From Gloeophyllum trabeum ATCC 11539 (taxonomy: Eukaryota > Basidiomycota > Agaricomycetes > Gloeophyllales > Gloeophyllaceae), in contig NW_006920418.1 of assembly GCF_000344685.1 (NCBI RefSeq), forward strand, positions 1,461,177 to 1,525,176: DNA of 64,000 bases, written 5' to 3'. The notes under the pieces were generated by a model that saw only the letters and a program-made list of their open reading frames with translations, ran no database searches and had not been told where the DNA came from. How positions within the stretch are numbered: position 1 is the stretch's first letter; the number at the start of each line of letters is the position of its first letter. Position numbers and translations under genes: made by a program. Positions 44,437-54,289 of the stretch are shown here, piece after piece.

Positions 44437-46447
44437 GGTCGAGGGGAAGATGGGCTTGGAGAGTGTGTACTACAGCATGAGGAGGGGGTTGATATGATAT
44501 AATTCGGACGGACGGTCGTCGTCACAGACGGTCGCCATAATGTGCGCCAATAACGCCATAGCAGGCCCAGGAGTACTAGTGAATTTGAGCTTCGTTCTTG
44601 ACGTCCACAACATCGATATCTTCCACAAACATCTACGGGCGGCCTTTCGTGGTAAGTAGTGTCTGCCCCTATTTGAGAGCTCGTTTCTTTACGACCCCTC
44701 ATACTGTCACGACTTGCTTCGAGTTCAGACGACCTAGGAACAAGCTCGGAATGCGCATGCAGCTAGTCGACGGCTCGTACTTCCAAAGCTCAGCTGTAGG
44801 GCAATGGCGACCATGGCGGCCTGTGCAATGGACGATATGCTATTCTGCCATCATCGCGTCCCTGGTCGTTCTATGGGCGAACACGAGATGATTTACACTT
44901 TCATGTTTGAGATGGGAGGCGTCTTTGGTGGCGCCGGGTGCTGGTGCGATGGATGATATGCTATCCTACCAGCGCCGTCATCGCTTTGCAAGACCAGCTC
45001 TCCTCGCCTTCCACTGAGGACTCAGGGTCTCGGGCAGCGACCCCTTCGATCGTTCTCTGCGTCCCGGGCAAAAGTTGGACCTCCGCAATAGTCGCAAGTA
45101 CCAAGCGCATCGTACTATCTTTCTCTGCATCAGTCTGCGGCCAGTCGGGCAGACGTCGACCCCTCGCGATGTCACGAATACGTAGGTACGGCATCCAAGA
45201 AAGTGGGGTCAGCCTGACGTGCGTTACGACCTCAACGCGGTGCTCAGAGCCTCCTCCAGCCGCGCAGTTTTGTTCATGCGTCCATCGGACACCCGGCATG
45301 CACGCAGAGTCTCTGTTGCTCCACCGTGCAAGCGTTATATTGTGATGGACAGTTCACGCTCAGGTGCGGCAGTGAGCGATGATTGATGGACATGGACAGC
45401 TTGCCTTGGACTTCTCGAGGATCGTTGATTGGCGAGGTTAACTCTACTCTGCCTTTGATCGCCGACCGCGCATGACGAAGAGGGCTCCACTGGGATTGTT
45501 GCGCATTCCATCGGACAGCGATGAATGTCCCAAGATACTCGGGACCGACTGCTCGCTTTCTAAGGGAACGATCACACCTGGATCTGACGTCCTGCAACAT
45601 GAAAGACGTTTTGTCGGTTTGCATTACAGCTGTTATGTCTTTGAGCACCTGGTATCACTTGGTACTGATTCTCGAGGATGTGGCTACCTATTTTTAGAAC
45701 CGAGGTCGGACTGCGCGTTTGATGGCAAGCTACACCAAGCAAGGACAACCACAATCCGTCTCAGGGTAGAGCTCTCGACACTTGCCGGCGGTACCTCCAC
45801 GGCCATCGCAGTCACGCCCGGACGTAAGCACGTTGGAGTGGAGTATCCGCTCGCTGTGATTCTTAGCAACTCTGCACTGGTGGGCTGATGGCGGTTACAT
45901 TTGATGGCGCTTGAGGGAGAGGATCAATGCCATCCTCGGCCCGCGGACTTTTCCTTGAAGATAGTATGTATGCGTTTCAGAATCGAACGTTTGTGTATTC
46001 AGTCATTGTTGTTGTGGTCACCTCTGATTCGACTTTGTAGTCTACTTACTGATGCACCGAAGTTCTGAATCAATTGAATCAAACATCAGTCAAGCTTGGT
46101 GGTGTAAGTAGCCAAAGATGAATATAGCCAGACACCTGTCATACCCCGTTCCATGTTTTACCCTTGGGATCAAAAACCCGACATGATCACCTGTGTCGCG
46201 ACAGCTGCGCGCTGTATTCAGTCTTCCATCAATCTTTGAGGGCGGCTGTTTATGCGCACAGGTCTCTCGCACTCGATGACGCAGAAACTACGCTCGGGCA
46301 ATCTTTAAGAGTGATGGCTTGCCGCTGCCGGGTATAAGAAGGCGGCGCATTGCGAGGACTGTTCATCATCACCAGCACACTTCGCATCTCTCCCATCGAA
46401 CATCAGCATACTCCTACACTTTTAGTCTTATTTCTACGAGTCCCGCC
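44437..46447. other. Two-kilobase stretch with no gene recognised
   Basis: Frames of 110-140 codons occur on both strands (for example 44961-45299 minus and 45472-45888 plus), but none shows a known motif, and I could not chain them with convincing splice sites. The last 130 bases hold the promoter of the thaumatin-like gene. A fast-evolving or decayed gene cannot be excluded. Confidence 0.4.
46331..46338 (+). promoter_or_regulatory. TATA box of the thaumatin-like gene
   Basis: GGTATAAGAAGG lies about 115 bases before the ATG at 46448, a usual distance when the leader is 80-90 bases. Confidence 0.45.
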
Positions 46448-47124
46448 ATGTTCAAGCTCTCCGCCTCCGCCGTCCTCGTCGCCCTTGCCGGCTACGCTCT
46501 CGCCCAGGAGTCCCACCAAATCGCCGTACGTCCGTGTCCAACCGTACCTCTGCGCACTCGCTCACTCACCGCATATGTAGATCACGAACAACTGCGGCTC
46601 CGGCAACCCCGTCTTCATCTACGAGGCGAACGGCACCCCGCAGGGCCCGACGACGATCAACGGCCAGGTGCTCGGCGGGATCGCCTGGATCGACGGGTTC
46701 GCGGGCGCGAACTGCCAGAACTCGGGCGTGAACTGCGGGGCCGTCGAGTTCACCCTGCGCAACGACGCGCCGAACCAGAACGCGGCGGACTTTACGCTCG
46801 AGCCGCAGCCCGAGAACGGGAACCACCAGTTGTGAGTGGCATCATCCCGGGTATTTTCTTGTTTGGAGAGGGGTGATTGAATGCGGTTACTTCTTGTAGC
46901 ACGTACCCCATGTCGTTCAGCTACATTGGAGGCGGCGCTTGCGCTGGCATCAGCGACAACTGCCCGTCTGCGGGCGCGTGCCCCGACGCGTTCACCGACC
47001 CTACCAACGGCACTCCCAAGCAGTGCGTCGGCACCAACGCTGGAGTAAGCATTCCTTCCGTTCCTCACACTGAGATCGCCTTGCTAAGACGTCTCTCTCT
47101 TAGATTCAAATCACTTTCTGCTAA
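46448..47124 (+). CDS. Small secreted thaumatin-like 'glycopeptide' protein
   Basis: Four exons (46448-46525, 46581-46831, 46900-47044, 47104-47124) give 164 residues. A signal peptide (MFKLSASAVLVALAGYALAQ) leads to a Cys-rich beta domain: ITNNCGSGNPVFIYEANGTP, then GFAGANCQNSGVNCGAVEFT and SYIGGGACAGISDNCPSAGA. It ends in GIQITFC, where the last cysteine is two residues from the stop-coding exon end. The ITNNCGSG start and cysteine pattern resemble short thaumatin-like proteins of mushrooms, sometimes called glycopeptides. Members may bind beta-glucan or act on other microbes, but for this subgroup function is not established. The last exon is only 21 bases and supplies the final cysteine. 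Confidence 0.8.
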
Positions 47125-48116
47125 ATACTTTCACAGTGATACTGTCTCGACGAAGTGTGTTGATGAGAGCATGAGTGTGCCACGCGGCTGGTCCTCTGTA
47201 TTTATCTGATATTGTATATTGACGCATAACTCGGACTATGCTATGAGCTTGCTTTGCATTTATGCGTCTGGGGGAATCGCCACACTGAGTACGGCACGCG
47301 AGCACGCTACTCTCGAACTCACATTATCTGTCGGCTACGATAGAAAGGTACGCGGATCTGAGTGGGGGGGCACGAAGGTAATCTAATATCCCGCTTGTAA
47401 GTGAAGCATGCGTGCGTATCCCAACTCTGCCTTCATGGGTATCCTTCGTACTTGTGCTCACCGTGTTGGCTATTGATCTACTGACATTTCGAAATGTGAG
47501 GTGCCATAACTGGTGCATGCAATGCCATATGGGATGCAGTCGGAGTTTGCGTTGCCCTCAGGCAGTACACGTCTCCCATGGCCAGGCAGACCGTAATGGT
47601 ACGTCTCTACGATTGCCATAATAGGGATAAACACAGCCACCTCGATAGAGGTGCCATCAGCGATCACGCCGCACATGACTGGCTGCTGTGCTGCGGGGAC
47701 GTACATCGCCGCCTCGACGTGTGAGGAAACGCTTTGGTCAAGCTCATCGAGGACATCCGTACAGGGTCGTTGTAGTCCGGATCTCCCCGTCGAAAATGGA
47801 ACACTGCCAGTACCAGTCCAATGCCAATCGGTCACCTGGTTTCAGCGGCTTTTGCTCGCCGGTGGGCGAAACGAAACGCAACTGCCTCAGTATTCAGTAA
47901 TGCTTCTGGTGCGTGCAGTCGTGGCCAAGACTTGTCCGAACGGGAGCACAGAACCTCCATTTGTAAGAGCTCCTTGTGTACTTTCGTCCGAGACGCTCGG
48001 GTCAGGCACCTATAAAGGGCGAGGGCAGAGGCAGGTTTGTGGCATCCGCTCCCACTAGCAACGAAACCTTCGGATAATCTCATCGCCCTATTCCTACGCC
48101 TACGCCTACTTTAATC
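47125..48116. other. Intergenic, no gene recognised
   Basis: A plus-strand frame at 47651-48058 has no recognisable feature. The right end holds the promoter of the small secreted protein, with a TATA box. Confidence 0.35.
48011..48017 (+). promoter_or_regulatory. TATA box of the small secreted protein
   Basis: TATAAAG, about 100 bases before the ATG at 48117. Confidence 0.5.
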
Positions 48117-48817
48117 ATGTTCGCACTCGCCGTCGCAGCCGCCCTCGCGCCCTTTGCCGCCGCCGTGCCTCTCGCGGGCCGCCAGACCCCCTCTTCCTGC
48201 GCGGGACTCGGAGACGCCGCCTTTGGCTCCCTGAGCAACTTCAGGCTCAACGCAGTGAACACCACCCTGCCGAACAGCGACCCCGCCGGGGCGCCCCTCG
48301 AGCCCGGTGACTACCTGAGCTCGCACGAGATCAGGCTGTCCGCTCTGGCAGTAAGTCCCTTTGTTCTTCGCCTGCTCTCTGTTTCCTGACGCTGCTCTTC
48401 GCGCAGACCGTGGCTTCCTACCCGTACCCGACCACCAACCCTACTTTGTCGCTGGTCAACGGAGGAGTCATCGCGAACGATGAGTATTCGACTGCCCTCG
48501 GCAGCCCCGCTGAGGGCGCCTTGGTTCAGTTCACCACGGACTCCCTCAGCCCGGTGACCCCCGCCGAGATTTACTGCGGCGTGGTAAGCCTTAGCCTGCT
48601 GCATATAACCTAAGCTTCAGCTGACGTGGGTCGTTTCCAGCCCGTCGATGGTGGCGCTTCCCTGCTTGCCATCAACGGTCGCACCGACGCCTTCTCCATC
48701 TGCTGGCGCACGGGCGGTAACGCCTTTGCCGAAGTCATCTACGACGCTGCAGACGGCCACACCGATTACGACTACAGCACTTGCTACCCTGTCGAGCTGC
48801 ACATCGTCTCGGCTTGA
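48117..48817 (+). CDS. Small secreted protein, unknown family
   Basis: Three exons (48117-48350, 48407-48583, 48641-48817) give 195 residues. A signal peptide (MFALAVAAALAPFAAAVPLA) is followed by GRQTPSSCAGLG, where RQ may mark a processing site. The mature part is beta-rich with four cysteines (SSCAG, EIYCGV, SICWRTG, STCYPV), possibly two disulfides, and one NTT glycosylation site. No membrane anchor. Compact, TATA-driven genes of this type are common in the secretome of wood-decay fungi. Exons 2 and 3 are both exactly 177 bases and in phase 0. I do not recognise a domain and assign no function. Confidence 0.78.
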
Positions 48818-49019
48818 GAAAATTGTCGTGGGACACACCGGGATCATGGACGTTGCCTAATCACATAGCTAGCCATTCATTTTAACATGGACTTCGTACA
48901 GTATAATGTTGCACAGCATAATGATCATCAGCAGTATCCTGCGCGTACTGTGATCATTGCCATCATTCGGCTTTTACATGAAGGTCCTCAGAGTCATAAC
49001 CGTCCGGTGGTCCTTCAAA

Positions 49020-51167
49020 TCACAAAAGTACTAGAACGCCTTCGCTCCCCTGCACCGTCACCACGCCCTTCTGCAGCGTCTCTACAACCTCCTCCCCGCT
49101 CGCAGTGCCGTTCGCATAGCTCTGCCCCGCCCACGTAACCGCAGTACTATCCTTCGAGTCCAGTCCGGGCGCCGTCATCCTCTTCACCCTCGCCTCGCAC
49201 CCCTCCTTCACGTACCCGCCCAAATCCAGCGTCACCGCCGCCGCGCCCTTCTGCTCCTCCGTCGCGGTCGCGTTCCGGATCGCGAGGTTGAGCACCGCGA
49301 TGCGCGCGAGCGCGGCGCCGTCCCAGATGGCGTAGACCGCGAGCTCGGGGTAGGACGGCGTCGGGATGAGCGAGAGCTGCGATTTGCCCGAGGGGCCGAC
49401 TGCTTCCGTGATGAGCAGGTAGGCGACGAAGGAGGGGCTCGCGCGCGGGGCGCCGTATCTGTCTGACTCCACTGGATACCAGAGGTCGTACTGAGGAGGA
49501 GATAGTTGTGAGTTTAGCGCCGTGGTTTATAACGAAGATGAGTCGCCCACCCACGAGAAACCCGGACTGTTCGACGGGAACCCTGTTCAGCAAATACATC
49601 CACGGGAGAGAAGAGCTTGCGCTTACGAGTTGGCCTGCTGACTGCTCTGCAGCACCAGTGTAGCGCCCTGGTGGAGGTACATCCTCGAGATATTCAAGAA
49701 AGCTCCGTACAACACCGCTACAGTCGCAATGTAATCTTCAGAACTGCACCCCTGGCCGGAGTGCGGAGCCAGCACGTACTGTCAGCCAGCCACAGCGCCT
49801 GACCAAAGGTGTCCGTGACGTTCTGCTTCCCAGAGCAGGAGACCGAGCTGTACTCCCCCACGACGAATTCCTTGCCCACGGAGTGGGCCGCTGCAATTTG
49901 GGGCCTCCAGAGGTCCAAGTATGCCTTGGCGCGACGGTTTAGTGGATTGCCCGCTGTATTTAGTTGCGATTGCGACGTTACTTACGGTGATATTCCCATG
50001 GTTAATCAGGTTAGGCAGGGTAGCAATCGCGTTCCTGGCCGGATCGCACGTAGAGTATTGATATCTGACGGAAGTATCAGGTTGAGCGCGACCATCCCCG
50101 CATATGCGGTGTTATAAGAGCGCCCACGTATGCTGCGAGAAGATCTTGATGACTCCCGTGGTGTCTATCCCCTCTTCGATGGTGGACACGGTGGTCATCG
50201 GGGCTTTGGGCGTGGGGTCTTCCGCGAAGCTGCATGCCTGGAAGATGTCCTTCGGGAGCGAGAGGTTGCGTGAAAGCACGGACGTCCATCCCTATTTCCG
50301 AGGTACTCAGCACGAGTCGGCATGGCTTGTTTCTCGCGGGGACTACGTACGAGAAATTGGGCGGTATAGTCCGAGGAAGACCAGGTGCTCGGGCGCGAGC
50401 CCCCGGCGAAGTGGTCTGGCTCATTTCCCACTGTATTTCACAGATGATATTAGAACGAGTTTACCGGCCATAAGAAGTAGGCTTGTCTGACGTTCCAGGG
50501 CCCGGATCCTGTCCCACCCGACGTACTTGATGGCGGCCTGGATCTCGTCACGGGCGAACTGGATGGTGTTATTACCTAGATTGACGTCTACAACCACTTT
50601 GGAGGAGTTGGGGAATACGCCCAGAGACTCGTAGTAGGCGGGCCCGCTATGTGGAAGAGTTGACGTTCCCTCCCGACTGTCACCTATCGAGAAACGTACT
50701 AGGTAGTTTTCCATATCCCTCCGCTCTGCGTGCGGAAACGTAAGCCCGTAGCGAGTTCACGAGAAGGTGCTAGCTTACTGCGCTCTCATCAAGCTCCAAG
50801 GCAGACGCGTTGGGGCTGAACTGAGTGCTGTCGCTAGGAAATAGGTCCGGACGTCAGAGGCTACGAGGCTCAATCAGACGGTACAGTTGATTTACACTGA
50901 AATTCCTCCGGGGCGTATGTCAGGTCCGAGTCCCGTTCTCTCTACAAGTCTCTGCATGAGCTCTTGAGTCAACAAATTGGGATGCGTCGAGTTCCCTCCG
51001 AAAGAGGGGAGATACGAGAACTCTATCGACAGCGACGCGAGAGCACGGTCGAGTATCCGCGACGCATTATGAGGAGTCGACGAGATACGCGGCAGCTCTA
51101 CCACTTGACTGGCGCCAACTAGCAGAACGGGTAGAGCACATAGCAGGGCCGCGAATGGTTGCTTCAT
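49020..51167 (-). CDS. Secreted GH79 glycoside hydrolase (beta-glucuronidase type)
   Basis: Eleven exons (51167-50896, 50833-50779, 50725-50700, 50646-50492, 50430-50351, 50291-50128, 50064-49986, 49924-49780, 49717-49627, 49566-49551, 49490-49020) close in frame to 517 residues. A signal peptide (MKQPFAALLCALPVLLVGAS) precedes FSYLPSFGGNSTHPN, a GH79 hallmark. The acid/base glutamate is in LELGNEPDHFAGG. Further typical parts are FVVGEYSSVSCSG (second catalytic Glu expected here), MYLHQGATLVLQSS and SPGFSWYDLWYPVES. The C-terminal beta domain has RMTAPGLDSKDSTAVTWAGQ. Fungal GH79 enzymes remove glucuronic or 4-O-methylglucuronic acid from arabinogalactan or proteoglycan side chains outside the cell. 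Exons of 16 and 26 bases occur. A TATA-like box lies at about 51222-51228. Confidence 0.9.
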
Positions 51168-51777
51168 GGTGGGTCGATGGTCGGGCATCGGGGGAATGCA
51201 TGGTCAACTCGAAGGCGCGTATTTATACGTGAACGGTGTCCCTGGACCAAGGATATACGCTCCGTCATCACTGCAATATGAGACGGCGGGCCAGCTGCTG
51301 GTCACAAGCTGCTCGTCGTCGTCCATGCTGCGGCCCGGCGCTCCGAACTTGCCCTCCGTGGCAACATCGACGCGTCAGTCACGTGGTCGCGTTTCTCTTG
51401 CGCGAGACAGGGAGAGGAATATTACATAGGAGAGCATAGGCATTGTGGGGACTACTGGGAAGCAAGGACAACGACAAACAATATATTGCATAGTACAGCA
51501 AAATTAGAGTCCATATCATTCTTACCTACACATGCCAACGGTCTACATAAGAGTACAGCAGTATTATTCCAGCGCGTCCGTCAGACGCATACTCGTCGCC
51601 GTCATCAATCTCGTCTGGATCATAATTGTGATCAACACGTTCGTAACTTTTTTATCATCATGAACAAACACTAGAGTCGTCGAGAAAACGCATGGACAGC
51701 ATAGAAACAAGCAATTAACCATATACGACAAAGCAAAAAACCTTGACAGAAGAAGAGAGGCATGGCGAGCAGGAGGA
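51168..51777. other. Intergenic between GH79 promoter and FH3 gene end
   Basis: The left part is the GH79 promoter (TATA-like TATAAAT on the minus strand near 51222-51228). The right part contains the AT-rich 3' end of the minus-strand GBD/FH3 gene. No gene recognised. Confidence 0.4.
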
Positions 51778-53907
51778 TCATGCACCGAAGACGTCCTGGC
51801 CGAGCCGGATGGGCTCGATCTTCACAGGAGACGGTAGGACAGGCCCTGTAGCCCTCGAGCTTTTCTTGGTCGGCGACGCCCTGGGAGTCTTGGCTTCCCT
51901 CGGCGCCCGACCCGGCTTGCACATCCCGGACGGAGGCGGGCCCATCATCCTGGAAAGGCTCCATGGGATCTCATATCCAGCCCTGCCGGCCAAGGACATG
52001 TACCGCGCGATCTCGAGGTGCAGTGTGGGGTAGTAGACGGTGGATGCCTTACGGCCAATCTATCACAGTATTAACTCGGGACCAGCAAATATAGATGCCA
52101 TCCGCTCCTTACCAGAATGATGCGCTCCAGACCCGAGAGGAACAGGTCGGTGTGGAACCTGTGAGCGGAGAGCTCATCATCCTTCGGCAGCTGCAGATCT
52201 TCTGCGGCTTTGGCAATCACATTGATCAACTTGAAATGGGTCGTCTAGATGGACCACGGCTGGTCAGTATCAGCGCGAGCCGGCGCGAACCATATTCATA
52301 CCATATAGCCCATCGCTTCAAATTCTACCCCTCCAGTCATCCCACCCGGGGCCCGGGGCTTCTCTACCTTGCTCTCGTCGGTGTCTTCCAAGTTCCAGAT
52401 GGTGTTGTTCTGATGACAGAATACCCAGAAGTAATCTCGGCAGATATCTGAAAGTTCTTGAAGGTACGACTTGTAGATCCTAGGCTTGTGAAGGGACTCG
52501 ATGAAGGCGTGAGGTGATACGGGATTGGAAGGGGATTCGGTAGGGGGTGGCGCAGGTGTGAGGAGGATGGCGCGGATAAGGGAGAAGAACGTTTTGTGAG
52601 GTGCAGGAAGAGTAACAACGGCGCTCGAGGAGGGCGCAGACTCATCCCACGCCTCAGTACGACGGTTGATGCTGGCGGGCCCGATGGCGGGCAGAGAGGT
52701 CGAAGGGTACAGGTCGAACAAGGTCAGGAGCAGCTCCACGATCAGGTTTCGGGTACCAACTTCCCCGGGCTTCTTGTCAGAGTACAGAAGAGCGACGAGT
52801 TGCACGAATGGAGACGGGCTCGAGCTCCGAAGAGCAAAACACCCGATCGAGGATGTGGACAGCGCCTTGAAGCACCTCAGTAGCTCGTGCAAAATCTGAT
52901 CGTCATGCTGTTCCTCCCTATCATCGATGTGGTTCAATCGAGCTGTTAGCGGGCAATACGCTGTATAACTAACCTCCATTCAACTTCCAGTAGTTCTCTG
53001 AGACGTGTCATCAAGGCAGAGTATCCGCCCGCTCGCAGGAAGTCTTGCGACCAACTACAAATGACATGGGCCGTGAAAAAAGGGGCTTTGGACTGTAGGA
53101 GATCAGACTCTTACGACGCGGCCTCGTTGCGTAGACAGATACGCAGTCTCTTCACAAAGTCCACCTCCAACTTGGTGCTCGACGTACTAGCAAGGGTCTT
53201 GCAGATCGCCGCCGCCGAAGGAGCAGTCGCCCCCTTATCCTTGTTCGGCTTCACAGCCGTGGGGATGGCTGGACCATGTGCCCGAGAAAGGGTGGAGAAT
53301 ATGTCGACAGAGCCGACGCGCGCATGGGCGCTTGGCGAGCGGGGGATATGAGCCGAACCCGACCGCGAGGCCGTCTTGACGGCGCGCCCCGCCCTGTCAG
53401 GTCCGCTCGGGAAGCTTGGACCCAGCGAGGGCGGCGGGGAGCGAGAGGAAGACGAGTCAATCGAGTCGATACTGCGCGTCCGCCGGAGTGAAGGAGGGAT
53501 CGCCGGGCCGTTCGGGCCCCTGAAGGCTAGCGTCTGCGACGACTTGAGCATAGAAGCTTTGACAGACAAGTCCATTTTCTCCAGCTTGGGGCGTAGAGTC
53601 GGTGGGATCTGGAGATCATCCTGCCAAACCGATTAGAACGCGTGGTTTCACTCAGTCGCCGACGTACTAAGAGTTTGTCGAACTCTTGGTTCGTTCCGAT
53701 GGTCTCCATAGGCAATCCATGCGACACCTTTCTATGTTTCGTTGCGTGTTTCTTTGGACTCGCAGGGGGGGCTTTCGCACTGGCATCTACGACAGCAGCT
53801 GGCGCGTTCTCCTTACCGCTCTCGTTGACGTTCGTCGGAGCCGCGACGATGGTGAAGTCAGAGTAAGAAACGCGCTTTCCGAGGATGCCTCTGAGCATGC
53901 TGGTCAT
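51778..53907 (-). CDS. GBD/FH3-domain protein lacking the formin FH2 domain
   Basis: Six exons (53907-53668, 53620-53115, 53054-52974, 52917-52302, 52244-52113, 52059-51778) close in frame to 618 residues. After a basic N-terminus comes NQEFDKLLDDLQIPPTLRPK, the typical entry of the diaphanous GTPase-binding region. A disordered Ser-rich loop leads to FVKRLRICLRNEAA, then FLRAGGYSALMTRLRELLEV and EEQHDDQILHELLRCFKALS, the core of the armadillo-type GBD/FH3 fold. The final helices (HLEIARYMSLAGRAGYEIPW) and a basic tail end the protein. In formins this module binds active Rho GTPases and controls the FH2 actin nucleator. Here there is no FH1 or FH2 after it, so it should be a Rho-binding adaptor. 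Start chosen at 53907; the frame continues open upstream without another ATG. Confidence 0.83.
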
Positions 53908-54289
53908 CGCAGCAGACGGGGATGAAGTTGGTGGTTGGAAAGAAGACGACGCTCGGAGTTCGGAGTGCTCCACGGTTGCAGACTGAACCTCCGACGCGGT
54001 TCGAAATTCACGACGCGGAGATCACGTGTCTGAGTATTTGCTCCCGCTTGGCAAGCGCATGTCTTGCGGTAACGCCCGATCAGATGCTTCCGTTGAGATC
54101 TGAGATCCACATATCTGAGACCAGCGAGGCCATGGAGAGTACTTTTATTAGTCAAGAATACCATTGCTCAAGAAGACAAAGTTACATGCATACGCGTAAT
54201 TACATGTCCACGTCCATCCGAGTATGTGCTGTAATGTACATCCGTGAATAAATGCAGCAAAATACGAGCCTCGACTCCTCTGGTCGAAG
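53908..54289. other. Promoter of the FH3 gene and 3' end of the ABC transporter
   Basis: No coding signal beyond the neighbouring genes. Confidence 0.35.

Noticed and set aside
49020..51167. GH79 as a pseudogene
   Set aside because: Apparent stops after WKTT and a frame break after QQAN disappear with short introns and the 16-base exon; the full 517-residue family sequence is recovered.
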